Shown: positions 34,287-44,013, counted from the first letter of the stretch. The stretch: DNA of 64,000 nt from Hephaestia sp. MAHUQ-44 (GCF_023806085.1 NZ_JAMSLX010000001.1:186001-250000); one strand, 5' to 3'. Numbers and translations: made by a program. Notes: a model not told the origin generated them from the letters alone.

Positions 34287-35746
34287 GCGCCGGCACCGCG
34301 ACCCCCGCCCCGCGTCGGGTCAGCAATTCGACCACCTTCGCCTACGCCTTCGGGGCGGCCGCTTACGGCATCAAGGATTCGGGCTTCGGCACCTTCCTGC
34401 TGCTGTTCTACAACCAGGTCATCGGCGTGGCGCCGGGCACGGTCGGCTTCATCATCATGTGCGCGCTGGTATTCGACGCGTTCATCGATCCCGCGGTGGG
34501 CGCGCTCTCGGATCGCACCCGCAGCCGCTGGGGGCGGCGCCATCCGTGGATGTATGCCGCAGCGCTTCCGATCGCGATCGGCTGGCTGCTGCTGTGGAAT
34601 CCGCCCGAAATGTCCGAAGGGGCGACCTATGTCTGGCTGTTCGTCACCGCGGTGTTCGTGCGGTCGGCGGTCTCCTGCTACGAAGTGCCGTCGCAGGCGC
34701 TGACCCCCGAACTCACCTCGGATTATGACGAGCGCACGCGGATCACCGCGTGGCGCTATCTGCTCGGCTGGGCGGGCGGGATGCTGATGCTGCTGCTCGC
34801 CTATCAGGTGTTCCTGACCCCGCGGCCGGGCTATGAAAACGGCCTGCTGCGCGCGGGCGGCTATCATGACATGGCGCTGGTCGCTGCCGCGCTGATGGTG
34901 GTCGCGATCCTGTTTTCCGCGCTCGGCACGCATCGCGAGATCAAGCGGCTGCCGCATCCGGTGATCGCACCCCAGAGCCTCGTCGGCCATTTCCGCGAAC
35001 TCGCACAGACGATGAAGAACCGCGCGTTCCTCATCCTGATTCTGGCGGGCATGTGCGTCTATACCAACCAGGGCATCGGCTACGCGCTGTCGAACTATCT
35101 CTACAGCTTCGTCTGGGAATTCAGCGGCCGCACCTTCGCATTGCTGCCGTTCGCGCTGTTCAGCGGCGTGCTCTGCGCGTTCGTGATCGCGCCGCTGATC
35201 GGGCGCCGGACGAGCAAGCCCAGGGCCGCGGTCTGGCTGGTTGCCGCCAATGTCGTGTTCCTGACGATCCCCTATTGGCTGCGGCTGGCAAGGCTGTTCC
35301 CCGAGGTCGGCTCGCCATGGCTGGTGCCGCTCTTGTTCGCCCTGATCGTGATCCACACCGCGTGCAGCGTCTCGGCGTTCATCCTCGCCGCCTCGATGAT
35401 GGCCGATGTGGTCGAGGATTCGGAAGCGCATACCGGGCGGCGCAGCGAAGGCGTGTTCTTCGCGGGATCGTTCTTCGTCCAGAAATGCACCTCGGGGATC
35501 GGCATCTTCTGCGCCGGGCTGATGCTGCAATTCGCGCATTTCCCGCAGGGCGCGCATCCGGGGCAGGTGCCGGCAGCGACGCTCGACCGGCTGATCCTGA
35601 TCTATGCCGGGGTCTATGTCGTGCTCGGGCTGCTGGCCGCCTGGCTGTTCACGCGCTTCCCCTTCGGCCGCGCCGAACACGAAGCCCGCCTCGCGCGGAT
35701 GGCGGCCAGCGCGGAGGAAGAGGGCGCCCCCCACGCGGGATCGTAA
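34283..35746 (+). CDS. GPH/MFS-type cation:sugar symporter
   Basis: This 487-aa protein has about twelve hydrophobic segments and the GPH-family signatures: FYNQVIGVAPGTVGFI, DAFIDPAVGALSDRTRSRWG with the following GRRHPWM, and YEVPSQALTPELTSDYDERT. These belong to the melibiose/glucuronide carrier branch (MFS_2). It should move a sugar or glycoside with a cation across the inner membrane. It overlaps the SDR gene by four bases. Confidence 0.9.
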   Translation: MSAGTATPAPRRVSNSTTFAYAFGAAAYGIKDSGFGTFLLLFYNQVIGVAPGTVGFIIMCALVFDAFIDPAVGALSDRTRSRWGRRHPWMYAAALPIAIGWLLLWNPPEMSEGATYVWLFVTAVFVRSAVSCYEVPSQALTPELTSDYDERTRITAWRYLLGWAGGMLMLLLAYQVFLTPRPGYENGLLRAGGYHDMALVAAALMVVAILFSALGTHREIKRLPHPVIAPQSLVGHFRELAQTMKNRAFLILILAGMCVYTNQGIGYALSNYLYSFVWEFSGRTFALLPFALFSGVLCAFVIAPLIGRRTSKPRAAVWLVAANVVFLTIPYWLRLARLFPEVGSPWLVPLLFALIVIHTACSVSAFILAASMMADVVEDSEAHTGRRSEGVFFAGSFFVQKCTSGIGIFCAGLMLQFAHFPQGAHPGQVPAATLDRLILIYAGVYVVLGLLAAWLFTRFPFGRAEHEARLARMAASAEEEGAPHAGS

Positions 35747-35816
35747 GCGCGGGCGCCCTCTGGACCCGCGGTGTCTCACACGCCTATGACGGCACCACGG
35801 CAAGAAGGGGAGCGGT

Positions 35817-37679
35817 ATGAAGCGGCACATCCTGGCAGGGGCGCTGCTGGCGCTGATCGCGGGCACGGCACACGCCGAGGCGACCGATCCCGGCCCCGAT
35901 GCGCCCGTCGCCTACGACCTCCGCTTCGATAATGCCGCGCATCACGAAGCGCAGATCGCGGTCACCTATCGCGATCTCAAGCCCGGCCCGATCACCTTCC
36001 GCATGGCGCGCTCATCGCCGGGGCGCTACGCGATCCACGAATTCGCCAAGAACGTCTATTCGGTCACCGCGGTCGATGGCGCGGGCAAGACCCTGCCGAT
36101 CACCCGCCGCGATCCCTATAGCTGGACGGTCGCCGATCACGACGGCGCGGTCACGATCCGGTACACGCTCTACGGCGATCGCGGCGACGGCACCTATGCG
36201 CAGATCGATCCCACCCACGCGCATCTCAACGCGCCGGCGACCTTCATGTGGGCGGTGGGATATGACGACCGGCCGATCCGCGTGACCTTCCACCCGCTGC
36301 GGCCCGACTGGAAAATCGCAACCCAGCTTCCCCCGGCGGCGGGCACCGCGAACACCTTCTGGGCGCCCAATTTCCAGTATCTGATGGACAGCCCGACCGA
36401 GCTTTCCGATTTCGCGCTGCGCGAATGGCAGGTGCCCGGCCCCGACGGCAAGGCCTACACCTTCCGCCTCGCGATCCACACCCAAGACGATCCCGCCGCC
36501 ATCGATCGCTTCACCGACATGGCGAAGGCCGTCGTCGCCCAGCACAACAAGGTATTCGGCGCCCCGCCCCCGCTCGATTTCGGCACCTACACCTTCATCG
36601 CCGATTACATGCCGCAAATCTCGGGCGACGGGATGGAGCATCGCAACTCGACGATGATCAGCCAGCCGCGGTCATTGAAGGCCGCGAATTTCGCGCAGAT
36701 CGACACGCTCAGCCACGAATATATCCATGCCTGGAACGTCGAGCGGCTGCGCCCCAGGGGGCTCGAACCGTTCGATTACACCCAGGCCGATTCGACGCGC
36801 TCCCTGTGGTTCGCCGAAGGCTTCACCCAATATTACGGCCCGCTCCTCATCCACCGCGCGGGCGAGAGCAGCCTCGACGATTATCTGGAAGGGTTGGGCG
36901 CGACGCTCGACTATGTCGTCAACGCGCCCGGCCGGGCGTATGGCTCGCCGCAGGAAATGAGCCTGCGCGCGCCGTTCGTCGATGCCGCGACCGCGATCGA
37001 CCCGGTCAACGGCACCATCTTCACGTCTTACTATCACTACGGTGCGATGATCGCGCTCGCGCTCGATATGACGCTGCGTGAGCGCTACGACCTCACCCTC
37101 GACGCTTACATGCGCCACATGTGGCAGCGCAACGGCGCCGCGCAGGTCGATTACGCCCCCGCCAAACCCTATACGCCCGAGGATCTGCAGGCCGGGCTCG
37201 CCGAACTGACCAAGGACGCGGCGTTCGCCAAAGCCTTCTTCGACGCCTCGATCCGCGGCAGCGCGCTCCCCGATTTCGCCCCCTTGCTCGCGCACGCCGG
37301 GCTGATCGTGCGCGCGGCCAACCCGCAGCAAGGATGGCTCGGCGCCAATCGGGTCGCGAGCGCCGATGGCAAGCTCACGCTCGATCAGATTCCGCTCCCC
37401 GACAGCCCGCTCTACAAGGCCGGGATCGACAAAGGCGACGTGCTGCTACGCTTCGGCGGCACCACGCTCGCAACCGCCGATAGCTGGACCACCGCCATCG
37501 GCGCGCTCAAGCCGGGGCAGGACGTCAAACTGGTCTACCGCAACCGCGCCGGCGAACGCACCGCAACACTCAAGGCCGTCACCGATCCGACGCTCGAGGT
37601 GGTCGCCACCGAAGCGGTCGGCGGCACGTTGACCCCCGCGCAACAGGCGTTCCGCACCGCGTGGCTGGGCGAGCAATAG
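35817..37679 (+). CDS. Exported M61 family metallopeptidase with PDZ domain
   Basis: This 620-aa protein begins with a signal peptide cleaved after about residue 20 (GTAHA). The N-terminal beta domain is typical of glycyl aminopeptidases (FRMARSSPGRYAIHEFAKNV). The zinc site is HEYIH at residues 300-304, and WFAEGFTQYY follows near 335 and supplies the third ligand. A PDZ domain occupies roughly residues 500-580 (PLYKAGIDKGDVLLRFGG). It is likely a periplasmic aminopeptidase. An M1 peptidase and a CHAP enzyme follow on the same strand. Confidence 0.93.
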   Translation: MKRHILAGALLALIAGTAHAEATDPGPDAPVAYDLRFDNAAHHEAQIAVTYRDLKPGPITFRMARSSPGRYAIHEFAKNVYSVTAVDGAGKTLPITRRDPYSWTVADHDGAVTIRYTLYGDRGDGTYAQIDPTHAHLNAPATFMWAVGYDDRPIRVTFHPLRPDWKIATQLPPAAGTANTFWAPNFQYLMDSPTELSDFALREWQVPGPDGKAYTFRLAIHTQDDPAAIDRFTDMAKAVVAQHNKVFGAPPPLDFGTYTFIADYMPQISGDGMEHRNSTMISQPRSLKAANFAQIDTLSHEYIHAWNVERLRPRGLEPFDYTQADSTRSLWFAEGFTQYYGPLLIHRAGESSLDDYLEGLGATLDYVVNAPGRAYGSPQEMSLRAPFVDAATAIDPVNGTIFTSYYHYGAMIALALDMTLRERYDLTLDAYMRHMWQRNGAAQVDYAPAKPYTPEDLQAGLAELTKDAAFAKAFFDASIRGSALPDFAPLLAHAGLIVRAANPQQGWLGANRVASADGKLTLDQIPLPDSPLYKAGIDKGDVLLRFGGTTLATADSWTTAIGALKPGQDVKLVYRNRAGERTATLKAVTDPTLEVVATEAVGGTLTPAQQAFRTAWLGEQ

Positions 37680-37753
37680 CGCCCGGCCGCCGCACTTTGC
37701 TTGCCCTCCGCGATGCGCCTAGGCTTCCCCTTTCCCTCCCAGCCGATGGCAGG

Positions 37754-39676
37754 ATGATGATGATGGCTTTGCGTTCGATCGCTTTTCTCACCGCCGCGGC
37801 GATGCTCGCCGCTTGTGGCCCCGCCAACGATAGCGCGACCAAGGCCGCCGCGGCGGCCGCGCCCGCGATCCTCGCCACGCCTGAGGGCAAGGACGTCAAC
37901 AGCTACGCCAACCCGCTCGAAGCGCGCGTCGCCCATGTCGCGCTCGATCTCGCCGCCGATTTCGAGCGCCATGTGCTGTCGGGCACCGCGACGCTCGACA
38001 TCGCCGCGGCCAAGGACGCGCAGAAGATCGTGCTCGACGATAACGGGCTGGTCATCAAGAGCATCACCGACGCGGCCGGCAAGGCGCTCGCGTATCAGGT
38101 CGGCACGGCCGATCCGATCCACGGCGCACCGCTCACCGTCCAGCTTGGGGGCGCGCGGCGGATCGTCATCACCTACGAAAGCGCGCCCGGTGCAACCGCA
38201 CTGCAATGGATGGCGCCCGAACAGACGCTCGGCAAGCAGAAGCCCTATCTGTTCACGCAAGGCGAGGCGATCCTCAACCGCACCTGGATTCCGACGCAGG
38301 ATTCGCCCGGCATCCGCCAGACGTGGAACGCGCGGATCACCGTGCCCGAGGGGCTGACTGCGGTGATGAGCGGCGATTCGCAATCGGTGCTCGGCGAGAC
38401 CGCCCCCGGCAATCGCCGCACCTTCAGCTTCAAGATGGACAAGCCGGTCGCGCCCTATCTGATCGCGATGGCGATCGGCGATCTGCGCTTCAAGGCGATC
38501 AACGACACGATGGGGGTCTGGTCCGAACCCGCGATGGTCGACAAGGCGGCGGCCGAATTCGCCGATCTCGGCAAGTTCATGACCGCCGCCGAGGAACTCT
38601 ACGGCCCCTATCGCTGGGGCCGCTACGACGTGCTCGTCCTCCCGCCGAGCTTCCCTTACGGGGGCATGGAGAACCCCACGCTGACCTTCGCAACCCCGAC
38701 GATCATCGCCGGCGACAAGAGCCTCGTCAGCGTGATCGCGCACGAGCTGGCGCATAGTTGGTCGGGCAACCTCGTCACCAACGCGACCTGGGACGATTTC
38801 TGGCTCAACGAGGGCTTCACCACTTATGCCGAGAACCGCATCATCGAGCGCGTCTACGGCCCCGAGCGCGCGGCGATGGAGGCCGATCTGCTGTGGAGCG
38901 ACATGGAGCAGGCAGTCGACGAGGCCGGCGGCCCTGACTCCAAGCTCACCCAGCTCCACCTCAACCTGACCCCCGAGATGGACCCCGATACCGCAACCGG
39001 CGAAATCGCCTACGCCAAGGGCGCAACCTTCCTGCGCACGATCGAACAGGCGGTCGGGCGCGAGAAGTGGGATGCCTATCTCAAGGCCTATTTCGATCGC
39101 CACGCCTTCCAGCCGCAGACCAGCGCGGGCTTCCTCGCCGATCTGCGCGCCAATCTGATCAAGGACACGGCAACCGCGCAGAAAATCGGGCTCGATCAAT
39201 GGGTTTATCAGCCGGGCATTCCGGCGAATGCGGTGCATGTGCAATCGACCGCGTTCATCCCCATCGACAAGGCGGCGGCCGCGTTCGCCGCGACGGGCGA
39301 CATCGCGCAGGCCCCGCGCGACGTCTCGACGCAGGAATTTCTGCGCTTCATCAACCAGCTTCCGCGCAATATCGGCAACGCCAAACTCGCGACGCTCGAC
39401 GCCGCATTCCACTGGTCCACCACCGGCAATAGCGAAATCCGCTTCGCGTGGCTCGATCTGGCGATCGCCAACCATTATCCGCCCGCCGACGCCTCGGCCG
39501 AGGACTTCCTGACCTCGCAGGGCCGCCGCAAGTTCGTCGCGCCCTTATTCACGCGGCTGATGGCGCAACCCGGCTGGGGCCCGGCTGCCGCCAAGCGAAT
39601 CTACACCAAGGCGCGCCCCGGTTATCACCCGCTGACGGTCGGCACGGTCGACAGAATCGTGGGCTGGCAGGGCTGA
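37754..39676 (+). CDS. M1 family aminopeptidase lipoprotein
   Basis: This 640-aa protein starts with four consecutive ATG codons; the signal ends in MLAAC, a lipobox (Cys21 from the first ATG), so it is an envelope lipoprotein. GGMENPTLTF is the exopeptidase GxMEN motif, HELAHSWSG at 330-338 with NEGFTTYAE near 353 forms the zinc site. The C-terminal helical region resembles that of leukotriene A4 hydrolase-type enzymes. The frame is open upstream into the M61 gene, but no signal would result. It likely trims periplasmic peptides together with the M61 enzyme. Confidence 0.93.
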   Translation: MMMMALRSIAFLTAAAMLAACGPANDSATKAAAAAAPAILATPEGKDVNSYANPLEARVAHVALDLAADFERHVLSGTATLDIAAAKDAQKIVLDDNGLVIKSITDAAGKALAYQVGTADPIHGAPLTVQLGGARRIVITYESAPGATALQWMAPEQTLGKQKPYLFTQGEAILNRTWIPTQDSPGIRQTWNARITVPEGLTAVMSGDSQSVLGETAPGNRRTFSFKMDKPVAPYLIAMAIGDLRFKAINDTMGVWSEPAMVDKAAAEFADLGKFMTAAEELYGPYRWGRYDVLVLPPSFPYGGMENPTLTFATPTIIAGDKSLVSVIAHELAHSWSGNLVTNATWDDFWLNEGFTTYAENRIIERVYGPERAAMEADLLWSDMEQAVDEAGGPDSKLTQLHLNLTPEMDPDTATGEIAYAKGATFLRTIEQAVGREKWDAYLKAYFDRHAFQPQTSAGFLADLRANLIKDTATAQKIGLDQWVYQPGIPANAVHVQSTAFIPIDKAAAAFAATGDIAQAPRDVSTQEFLRFINQLPRNIGNAKLATLDAAFHWSTTGNSEIRFAWLDLAIANHYPPADASAEDFLTSQGRRKFVAPLFTRLMAQPGWGPAAAKRIYTKARPGYHPLTVGTVDRIVGWQG

Positions 39677-39689
39677 AGGCCAGTTAGAA

Positions 39690-39716
39690 CCGGCACCGGC
39701 CCGCTCCCCCACCCTC
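39690..39716 (+). repeat. Half copy of the long inverted-repeat element
   Basis: CCGGCACCGGCCCGCTCCCC and the following CACCCTCC match one arm of the element seen at 23056 and 58489. The partner arm and loop are absent, so this is a decayed or recombined copy after the M1 peptidase gene. Confidence 0.75.
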
Positions 39717-39829
39717 CAGTCACCGGCGCGCCAACACGGTTCGTCGGAAATGGTTCCCGCCGCTCTTTTCGTGCGCGCCGCGACCTGCTTAGCAGGCTGC
39801 ACACGCAAGCCTGACCAGCGGGGGGTCGC

Positions 39830-40387
39830 ATGAAATTCGAGAAATTTGCAGCGCGCTTTGCGCTGGTCGTCGCGTGCAGCCTGATGACCGCCACCCCTGC
39901 CTTCGCGCAATTCTGGCAGTGCGTCACCTACGCCCGTCAGGCGTCCGGCATCGAGCTTCGCGGCAACGCCTACACCTGGTGGGCCCAGGCCGAGGGCCGG
40001 TACGAGCGCGGCCACACCCCCAAACAGGGCGCCGTCCTCGCCTTCGCCGCCTCGGGCAAGATGCGGCTCGGCCATGTCGCGATGGTCTCGCAGATCGTCA
40101 GCGACCGCGAAGTCCTGCTCACCCACGCCAATTGGTCGCGCCCCGGCCGCGTCGAGGCCAATGTCCGCGCGATCGACGTGTCGCCCAACAACGATTGGAC
40201 GCAGGTCAAGGTCTGGTACGGCCCGATCGGCGATCTCGGCACCAGCGTCTATCCGACCAAGGGCTTCATCTACGCCGATCGCGCGCCCGCCGACAGCAAC
40301 GATGGCTTCGACGCCCCGGTCACGATCGCCCAGCAGGATGCGAAGGCCGCCAACCTCATCGCGCTGGCGGCCACCCAGCGCTTCTAA
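39830..40387 (+). CDS. Exported CHAP-domain amidase/peptidase
   Basis: This 185-aa protein has a signal peptide cleaved after TPAFA (residue 26). FWQCVTYARQASGIELRGNA places the catalytic Cys31, and RLGHVAMVSQI places His82, followed by THANW. That is the CHAP (NlpC/P60-like) pattern of peptidoglycan amidases and endopeptidases. It likely trims cell-wall peptides. The 5' leader can form two competing hairpins. It is convergent with the P450 gene over a double-hairpin repeat. Confidence 0.88.
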   Translation: MKFEKFAARFALVVACSLMTATPAFAQFWQCVTYARQASGIELRGNAYTWWAQAEGRYERGHTPKQGAVLAFAASGKMRLGHVAMVSQIVSDREVLLTHANWSRPGRVEANVRAIDVSPNNDWTQVKVWYGPIGDLGTSVYPTKGFIYADRAPADSNDGFDAPVTIAQQDAKAANLIALAATQRF

Positions 40388-40410
40388 GGCCGCGCGCCTC
40401 TCCTGCCACC

Positions 40411-40496
40411 GTCACCCCGGACGTGTTCCGGGGGCCAACGCACCTCAAGCGCTACCGTCCGTGGAACGTTGGATGCCGGAACCAGTCCGGCATGAC
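40411..40496. repeat. Double-hairpin dispersed repeat, copy B
   Basis: This 86-bp copy runs from GTCACCCCGGAC to GTCCGGCATGAC. Its centre (CTCAAGCGCTACCGTCCGTG) matches that of copy C. It lies between the convergent 3' ends of the CHAP and P450 genes. Confidence 0.88.
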
Positions 40497-40515
40497 GCCT
40501 TAAGGTCGCCTGCTC

Positions 40516-41748
40516 CTAATATCGGCTCAATTCCACCGGCAGCTTGCGATAGCCATGAACGAAGCACGCCGAGACGCGCGTGGGCTCGCCGGTCACGTTC
40601 ACACGCAGCCGGCGCCTCGCCATTTCCTCCATCAGGATATTGATCTGCAATTCGGCCAGCCGCGCGCCGACGCAGCGGTGGATGCCGTGGCCGAACGCGA
40701 GATGGCGCCGCGCATTGGGGCGATCGACGATGATCCGGTCGGCATCCTCGAACATGCTCTCGTCGCGATTGGCCGAAAGATACCAAAGCGCGAGCTTGTC
40801 GCCCGCGCGGATCGTCTGGCCGTCGATCTCGTAATCCTGCGTCGCGGTGCGGCGCATATGCGCGAGCGGGGTCTGCCAGCGGATGATCTCCTGCGTCGCG
40901 TTGGGGATCAGCTCGGGATTGGCCTCGAGTTGCGCGCGCGCGTCGGGAAACTGGCTCAACCCGTAAGCATAAGCCGACATCGTATTGCGCGTGGTGTCGT
41001 TGCCGCCGACGATCAGCAGGATCAGATTCCCGATGAACTCATATTGATCCATATGGCTCATCGCGTCCGAATGGATCATCATCGAGATCAGATCGGGGGT
41101 CGGTTCCTTGCCGACTTTCTGGTTCCACAGATTCTGGAAATACGCCCCGCATTCGAACATATGTTGCAGCCGCTGCTGGCGCAATTCCTCGTTCTTGACG
41201 AGTTCGATATCGCCCGCCCAGTCAGACCAGAAGGTCAGCTTGCGACGCTCCTCCCACGGAAAATCGAACAGGATCGCGAGCATCTGCGTGGTCAGCTCGA
41301 TCGAGACCGTATCGACCCAGTCGAACGCCTCGCCCACCGGCAGCGTATCGAGCACCTCCGCGGTGCGGCGGCGGATATCGTCCGACATGCGGACCATTTC
41401 GGACGGGGTGAAGGCGGGCGCGACCGTGCGCCGCTGCGCGGTGTGCACCGGCCGGTCGCGCGCGATGAACATCGGCATCTTGACGTCCGATTCGGGCAGG
41501 AAATCGGCGAGCGTGATGCCGCCCACCTCGGACGAGAAAATCTCGGGCAGCGATTCGATATGGACGATCGGCTTATAGGTCGAGATCGACCAGTACGCGC
41601 CGTAATCCGAATGTTCGGTATAATGGATCGGCGCGGTCGCGCGCAATTCCCGGAACGGCGCCTGCCAGGTGTCGTCGCGATAGAGTTCGGACCGGCTCAC
41701 GTCGAGCGGATCGACCGGGTGAAGCTGGTCCTTAGCCAGGGTCGCCAT
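40516..41748 (-). CDS. Cytochrome P450, CYP153-like alkane hydroxylase
   Basis: This 410-aa P450 has the I-helix LLIVGGNDTTRNTM, the ExxR motif in QEIIRWQTPLAHMRR, and the heme loop FGHGIHRCVGARLAE with Cys359. GGNDTTRN and IIRWQTPLAHMRR are characteristic of the CYP153 family, soluble bacterial P450s that hydroxylate terminal carbons of alkanes and fatty acids. Ferredoxin and ferredoxin reductase partners are not in the window. AGGAGAGGC precedes the ATG. A palindromic operator overlaps the probable -35 upstream. Confidence 0.9.
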   Translation of the reverse strand: MATLAKDQLHPVDPLDVSRSELYRDDTWQAPFRELRATAPIHYTEHSDYGAYWSISTYKPIVHIESLPEIFSSEVGGITLADFLPESDVKMPMFIARDRPVHTAQRRTVAPAFTPSEMVRMSDDIRRRTAEVLDTLPVGEAFDWVDTVSIELTTQMLAILFDFPWEERRKLTFWSDWAGDIELVKNEELRQQRLQHMFECGAYFQNLWNQKVGKEPTPDLISMMIHSDAMSHMDQYEFIGNLILLIVGGNDTTRNTMSAYAYGLSQFPDARAQLEANPELIPNATQEIIRWQTPLAHMRRTATQDYEIDGQTIRAGDKLALWYLSANRDESMFEDADRIIVDRPNARRHLAFGHGIHRCVGARLAELQINILMEEMARRRLRVNVTGEPTRVSACFVHGYRKLPVELSRY

Positions 41749-41850
41749 GCTGCCTCTCCTTTTTGGCCGGCATCGGTAAACCGACGTCCGGGTTCGGTAC
41801 CGGTCCGGCACCGCTTCCACTTGGGTGGACACACCCCAGCACAACGCTAA

Positions 41851-41866
41851 CTGACACCAATGTCAA
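41851..41866 (-). promoter_or_regulatory. Palindromic operator at the P450 promoter
   Basis: TGACA (41852-41856) and TGTCA (41861-41865) form an inverted repeat with a four-base spacer. On the minus strand the same bases give TTGACA, a perfect -35, with TGTGCT 17 bases further on as a weak -10. The layout suits repression by a TetR-like regulator, which is not in the window. Confidence 0.5.
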
Positions 41867-41878
41867 TAGCCGATGCGA

Positions 41879-43099
41879 TCAGCCCCGCCGGAACAGCGCC
41901 CGCCACCCGCGACGGCCCCCGCCCGATTGCAGCACGCCGCGCCGGAACCAGCCCGCGCTCACCCAGATCACGATCGACACCCACAGCAATTGCCACGCCA
42001 GCGCGAGCGCGTGCGGCCACAGATCGGGCGCGTTCGCGGCGTGCGCGGCCATCGCGAACGGCGAGGAAAGCGGGAAAATCTCCGCGGCGGTCGCCACCCA
42101 GGTGCCGGGGTTCGACGCCGCCGCCGAGGCCCAGCCGAACATCGCCACCTGCAGGATCGTGATCGGCAGCGACAGCATCTGGATCTCGCGGATCGTCGAG
42201 GCCTGCGCGCCCACCCCCAGGAACACCGCGCCCAGCAGCATGTACGCCATCGTGAAATAGGCGAAGAACAGCGGCACGAAGACCGGAAAGCCCACCGCGG
42301 GGCCGATCCCGCGCAGCGCCTGCATCGCCTCGGGCGGCAGGAAGGTGCCGATCTGGGTCGTGATCGTCCCCCAGAAGGCGATGAACACCATCGCGACGCC
42401 GAACATCCCGATCAGCTTGCCGAGGAACACCGATTCGAGCGGCACCGCGGCGGCAAGCACCTCGATCACCTTGTTCGATCGCTCCTCGGCCATCGTCCCC
42501 ACCGCCTGCCCCGCGAGCAGCACGGTCAGCAGGAAGATCGCGAACACCGTGAAGAACGCCGCCTGATGCTGCCCCGATACCGAGGCGCCGTCGCGCACGA
42601 TCGGCGTCCGCGTCGCCACACTCAGCGCGACGCCCCCCACCCGCTCGGCACGCAGCGTCTGTTCGGCGAGTTCGGCCATGTAATCGGCGGTGCGCTCGCC
42701 TTGCGCGCCATAGAGGATCGTCGGCCGCTCGAGCGGGCCGTAGAGCACCGCCGCCGATTCGACATCGCGCGCGTCGAACAGCGCGCGCGCCTCGGCCGCC
42801 GGATCGGCGCCGGGGGGCACGATGCGCAACGCGGGCGGTGCTTCGGGTGCGCGGAACACGGTGCGCAACGCTGCATCCACCGCCACGATGCGCGCGCCCT
42901 CGTCGGGCGGCACCATCGCGACGATCCGGCTGCGATCGACCGATCCTTCGGCCATCGTCGCGGCGCCCAGCCCGCCGATCGCACCGAACGACGCCATGAT
43001 CAGCGGCGCGAGCAGGAAGATCAGGAAGGTGGGGGTGAACACGGTGGCGATGAAATCGCGCCGCGCGATCGTCATCGTCTGGCGAAGGTTGCGCTTCAT
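41879..43099 (-). CDS. ABC exporter permease (ABC-2/NatB type)
   Basis: This 406-aa membrane protein has one N-terminal transmembrane segment (FLIFLLAPLIMASFG). A large periplasmic domain of about 180 residues follows, then about five more hydrophobic segments (FFTVFAIFLLTVLLAGQAVG onward). Its N-terminus (ARRDFIATVFTPTFL) is typical of NatB/ABC2_membrane_3 permeases. The start overlaps the ATPase stop by ATGA, so the pair forms one transporter. The exported substrate is unknown; NatAB of Bacillus exports sodium. Confidence 0.88.
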   Translation of the reverse strand: MKRNLRQTMTIARRDFIATVFTPTFLIFLLAPLIMASFGAIGGLGAATMAEGSVDRSRIVAMVPPDEGARIVAVDAALRTVFRAPEAPPALRIVPPGADPAAEARALFDARDVESAAVLYGPLERPTILYGAQGERTADYMAELAEQTLRAERVGGVALSVATRTPIVRDGASVSGQHQAAFFTVFAIFLLTVLLAGQAVGTMAEERSNKVIEVLAAAVPLESVFLGKLIGMFGVAMVFIAFWGTITTQIGTFLPPEAMQALRGIGPAVGFPVFVPLFFAYFTMAYMLLGAVFLGVGAQASTIREIQMLSLPITILQVAMFGWASAAASNPGTWVATAAEIFPLSSPFAMAAHAANAPDLWPHALALAWQLLWVSIVIWVSAGWFRRGVLQSGGGRRGWRALFRRG

Positions 43100-44013
43100 G
43101 CCGCGTCCTCCAGCGCGTCGCGCCCGACGATGCGGACGAACGCGTCGTGCAGGCTCGGCCGTTCGATCGACAGCCCCGAAATCCCGTGCCCCGCCGCGAT
43201 CAGCCGCGACAGCAGCGTCTCGATCCCCTCCTTGGGCATCGTGAACCGCCAGCCGTCGGACTCGCGCACGGCATCGTCGGGCAGCAACGCCGCCAGCCCC
43301 TCGCCCGGATGGTGCGGTACGTAGCGAACCTGGAGCGGCAGCATCCCGCGCGCATCGGCCACCGTCCCCTCGAACCGCCTTTTGCCGCGCGCGATGATCG
43401 CCAGCCGGTCGCACAGCCGCTCGGCATGGGCCATGACATGCGTCGAAAACAGGATCGTCGCGCCGCGCGCGCGCTCGGCGCGGATCAGTTTCTCGAGCTT
43501 TTCCTGGTTGACCGGATCGAGCCCCGAAAACGGCTCGTCGAGTACCAGCAATTCGGGGTGATGGACGATCGAGCCCACCAATTGGACGAGCTGCGCCATC
43601 CCCTTGGAGAGCTTGCGGATCTTCTCATCGGCGGCGTCGGCCATCCCGGCATCGGCCAGCATCTCGCGCGCGCGCTTGCGCCCGGTGCGCCAGTCGAGCC
43701 CGCGCAGCGCGCCCATGAAGGCGATCGCCTCGACCGCCTTCATCGCCGGGTACAGCCCGCGCTCCTCGGGCAGATAGCCGACCCGGTCGCTCGCGCGGCG
43801 CGGCCGCGTGAAACCGAGCAGTTCGCGGCTCCCCGCATCGGGCTCGATGATCCCGAGCAGCATCCTGAGCGTGGTCGTCTTGCCCGCGCCATTGGGGCCG
43901 AGCACGCCGTAGATCACCCCGCGCGGCACCGCGATATCGACCCCGTCGACCACGCGCCGCCCACCGAATTTCTTGACCAGACCGGTGGCACTCAGCGCCA
44001 GATCCTGCGTCAT
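43096..44013 (-). CDS. ABC exporter ATPase
   Basis: This 305-aa nucleotide-binding subunit has Walker A GPNGAGKTTT near residue 39, LPEERGLYP, the signature LSKGMAQLVQL near 135, Walker B LLVLDEPFSGLDP and the H-loop STHVMAHAE. A C-terminal extension of about 80 residues is usual for NatA-like ATPases (DUF4162-type). It pairs with the permease gene that it overlaps. It is divergent from queG across 74 bp. Confidence 0.93.
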   Translation of the reverse strand: MTQDLALSATGLVKKFGGRRVVDGVDIAVPRGVIYGVLGPNGAGKTTTLRMLLGIIEPDAGSRELLGFTRPRRASDRVGYLPEERGLYPAMKAVEAIAFMGALRGLDWRTGRKRAREMLADAGMADAADEKIRKLSKGMAQLVQLVGSIVHHPELLVLDEPFSGLDPVNQEKLEKLIRAERARGATILFSTHVMAHAERLCDRLAIIARGKRRFEGTVADARGMLPLQVRYVPHHPGEGLAALLPDDAVRESDGWRFTMPKEGIETLLSRLIAAGHGISGLSIERPSLHDAFVRIVGRDALEDAA

